In this document: positions 5,646-7,274 of the stretch, one piece after another
How the letters are laid out: the number at the start of each line of letters is the position of its first letter
How positions within the stretch are numbered: position 1 is the first letter of the stretch
Source of the DNA: Eggerthella sp. CAG:209
GTDB lineage: Bacteria; Actinomycetota; Coriobacteriia; Coriobacteriales; Eggerthellaceae
DNA: 7,274 nucleotides
Direction of reading: 5' to 3'
NCBI GenBank assembly: GCA_000436075.1
Contig: FR884623.1
Span: 3,014-10,287 of the forward strand
Position numbers and translations under genes: made by a program
Notes under the pieces: generated by a model
Database searches by the model: none
Seen by the model: the letters and a program-made list of their open reading frames with translations, nothing else
What the model was told of the DNA's origin: nothing

Positions 5646-7232
5646 CTATTCGATGGAAAGATCGATGGCGTCAGCATCCAAGCGAGGATAGAGCGGATCG
5701 CCCACGGCAACGGCAGAACCAGCCTCAAGCTGGCCCCATACCGAAGCAGCTTCAATATCGGTGATTGCGAAGATATCGCCCAGACCCAGACGATTGAATA
5801 CCTCAGCAGAGGTGTTGGGCATAAACGGAGCCATGTACAACGCAATAATGCGGATAGCCTCCAGCGCGTTATAGATTACTGCAGCAAGCTCATCAGCGGT
5901 TTCTTCGCTCTTTGCCAGATTCCACGGTGCGGAATCTTCAACATACAGGTTTACGCGGCTAGCCAACTTCTGAACAGCAGCGGCAGCATTGGTGAAATCA
6001 ACCTGACCCATGCACTTGTCGTATTCGGCGTACAGTTCGTCAGCGATCTCGCGCAGCGGGTTTTCCTCGGCGCCAGCAGGTGCCGCGGGAACCTTACCCT
6101 CGAAATACTTCTTGGTCATGTTGAACACGCGACTGCACAGATTGCCCCACGTATTGGCAAGATCAGCGTTGTATACCTGAACCATGCGCTCGATGGAAAT
6201 CGAGCCGTCATGACCGAACTGAACGTCGGAAAGGAAATAGTAACGATACGCGTCAACGCCGAACACCTTTACCAAATCGACAGGCTTTAGCGCATTGCCC
6301 TTGGACTTCGACATCTTTTCGCCCTTGGTAAGCAGGAAGCCGTGTCCGAATACCGTATGGGCGACCGGCAAGCCAGCAGCCATCAGCATTGCAGGCCAGA
6401 TGACGCAATGGAAGCGCGTAATGTCTTTGCCTACGAAGTGGTACTGCATAGGCCAACGCTGCTCGAATTCGCCTGCGCGCTCTTCGCTGCCGTAGCCAAT
6501 GCCGGTGAAATACGCCAGCAAAGCATCAGCCCAAACATAGGCAACATGACCCTCATCGAAAGGCAGCGGAACGCCCCAATCGAAGGTAGAACGGGAAATG
6601 GAAAGGTCCTTCAAGCCGCTTTTCACGAAGGAAACAATTTCATTCTTACGGGTTTCGGGACGAATGAAATCGGGGTTTTCCTCATAGAACTTCAGCAATG
6701 GTTCCTGGAAATCGGAAAGCTTGAAGAACCAATTTTCTTCGCCGCCAGCTTTCTGAACAGGGCGCTTGCAATCAGGGCACACGAATTCGCCTTCGTCGTT
6801 CTTCAGAAGGTCACTTTCGTTGTAATAGGTTTCCTCATGAACGCAATACCAGCCCTCGTAGGAACCTTTGTAACAATATCCCTTGTCGTACAGATCCTGC
6901 CAGAACTTCTTAACCGTTTCAGCGTGACGAGGCTCGGTGGTGCGAACAAAGTCAGTGTAGGTGATATCGAGCATGTCCCAGCAATCGCGGAAGGCGGGCT
7001 CCATGGAATCGCACCAATCCTGAGGCGTCATGCCCTTTGCCGCTGCCGTATCGGCAACCTTCTGGCCATGTTCATCCATACCGGTTACAAAGGCAACGTC
7101 ATAGCCATTCATGCGCTGATAGCGCGCAACTGCGTCGGCAGCGATGGTGGTATAAGCGGTGCCCAGGTGCGGTGCCGCGTTAACGTAGTAAATGGGAGTA
7201 GTGAAGGAATAGGTTCCCTTGCTCATGCTCAT
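5646..7232 (-). CDS. metG: Methionine-tRNA ligase, short form without C-terminal tRNA-binding domain
   Basis: MetG joins methionine to initiator and elongator tRNA-Met using ATP. The 528-residue class I synthetase has the HIGH-type motif H-L-G-T (22-25) after T-T-P-I-Y-Y-V-N-A-A-P, an F-V-T-G-M-D-E-H-G-Q-K segment (48-58), the connective-peptide knuckle (about 120-170), the W-A-D-A-L-L-A-Y methionine-pocket region (235-242), and K-M-S-K-S (306-310) in G-E-K-M-S-K-S-K-G-N. An anticodon-binding helical domain follows, with W-x-N-L near 437. The C-terminal EMAP/Trbp111-like domain found in about 640-residue homologues is absent. In the knuckle, C130, C152 and C155 are present but the expected second Cys is E133 (C-V-H-E), with H132 beside it. 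The ATG at 7232 is followed by an in-frame ATG at 7226; GAAAGAG lies just upstream and could serve either. It is the first gene of the metG-tatD-flavoprotein-ksgA unit. Confidence 0.96.
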   Translation of the reverse strand: MSMSKGTYSFTTPIYYVNAAPHLGTAYTTIAADAVARYQRMNGYDVAFVTGMDEHGQKVADTAAAKGMTPQDWCDSMEPAFRDCWDMLDITYTDFVRTTEPRHAETVKKFWQDLYDKGYCYKGSYEGWYCVHEETYYNESDLLKNDEGEFVCPDCKRPVQKAGGEENWFFKLSDFQEPLLKFYEENPDFIRPETRKNEIVSFVKSGLKDLSISRSTFDWGVPLPFDEGHVAYVWADALLAYFTGIGYGSEERAGEFEQRWPMQYHFVGKDITRFHCVIWPAMLMAAGLPVAHTVFGHGFLLTKGEKMSKSKGNALKPVDLVKVFGVDAYRYYFLSDVQFGHDGSISIERMVQVYNADLANTWGNLCSRVFNMTKKYFEGKVPAAPAGAEENPLREIADELYAEYDKCMGQVDFTNAAAAVQKLASRVNLYVEDSAPWNLAKSEETADELAAVIYNALEAIRIIALYMAPFMPNTSAEVFNRLGLGDIFAITDIEAASVWGQLEAGSAVAVGDPLYPRLDADAIDLSIE

Positions 7233-7274
7233 GCTCTCTTTCTTGGCGAAAACGGCTGATGATGCCGCCTGCCG
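7233..7274. other. Short upstream region of metG, cut by the window edge
   Basis: Only 42 bases are visible. They contain the purine-rich AAGAAAGAGAG that serves as the metG ribosome binding region and, on the minus strand, a weak hairpin (GGCGGC at 7269-7264 with GCCGTT at 7256-7251, two G-U pairs, 7-base loop) followed by TTCGCC. No T-box features or promoter can be recognised in so short a piece. Whether metG is first in its operon cannot be judged. Confidence 0.4.

Noticed and set aside
4662..6290. A 542-residue open frame on the plus strand opposite tatD and metG
   Set aside because: It is in the register whose codons are the exact complements of tatD/metG codons. Stops there need sense TTA, CTA or TCA, which these genes rarely use. 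The product resembles no family, and both sense genes have complete motif sets.
6342..7259. A 305-residue open frame on the plus strand opposite metG
   Set aside because: Same codon-complement register as above, with no ribosome binding site and no recognisable domain.

Overview
This is a compact bacterial chromosomal segment of mainly housekeeping genes, most of them on the minus strand. The gene content (a Veg-family protein with an acidic tail, metG-tatD-ksgA in order, a tRNA-Ala with anticodon CGC, a flavodoxin-fold Fe-S protein and a LysR regulator) suggests a Gram-positive lineage. From general impression of the Veg, KsgA and MetG sequences I favour Coriobacteriia (Eggerthellaceae-like, Actinomycetota) over Bacillota. 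That assignment is inference, at about 60% confidence.

Layout, left to right. Positions 1-472 (+) hold the C-terminal half of a LysR-type regulator cut by the window edge. Its last codons contain a good sigma-70-type promoter for tRNA-Ala(CGC) at 486-561 (+), which ends at a clean intrinsic terminator (573-610). Positions 611-802 hold no convincing gene. A perfect 16-bp hairpin (803-838) separates this rightward unit from the leftward genes. On the minus strand follow veg (860-1186, with an extended -10 promoter at 1229-1237) and an ABC exporter (1286-3070). Then comes a tight four-gene unit transcribed metG (5646-7232), tatD (4629-5627), an Fe-S flavoprotein (4083-4628) and ksgA (3205-4083), closed by an intrinsic terminator at 3157-3200.

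How the genes work together. MetG charges methionine tRNAs, TatD is a metal-dependent nuclease, and KsgA dimethylates 16S rRNA late in 30S assembly. These belong to a widely conserved translation/RNA neighbourhood; in Bacillus subtilis the corresponding order is metS-yabD-yabE-rnmV-ksgA-yabG-veg-sspF-ispE. Here the backbone is kept, but a flavoprotein stands where yabE-rnmV would be, an ABC exporter stands where yabG would be, and sspF-ispE is not downstream of veg. The flavoprotein abuts tatD with no gap and overlaps ksgA by one base, so the last three genes are probably translationally coupled.

I found no CRISPR array, insertion sequence, phage gene, toxin-antitoxin pair or evident new multi-gene system. 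The points most worth checking are the flavoprotein inserted between tatD and ksgA, the altered zinc-knuckle residue in MetG, the promoter that overlaps the LysR stop codon, and the hairpin-rich gap at 611-838.
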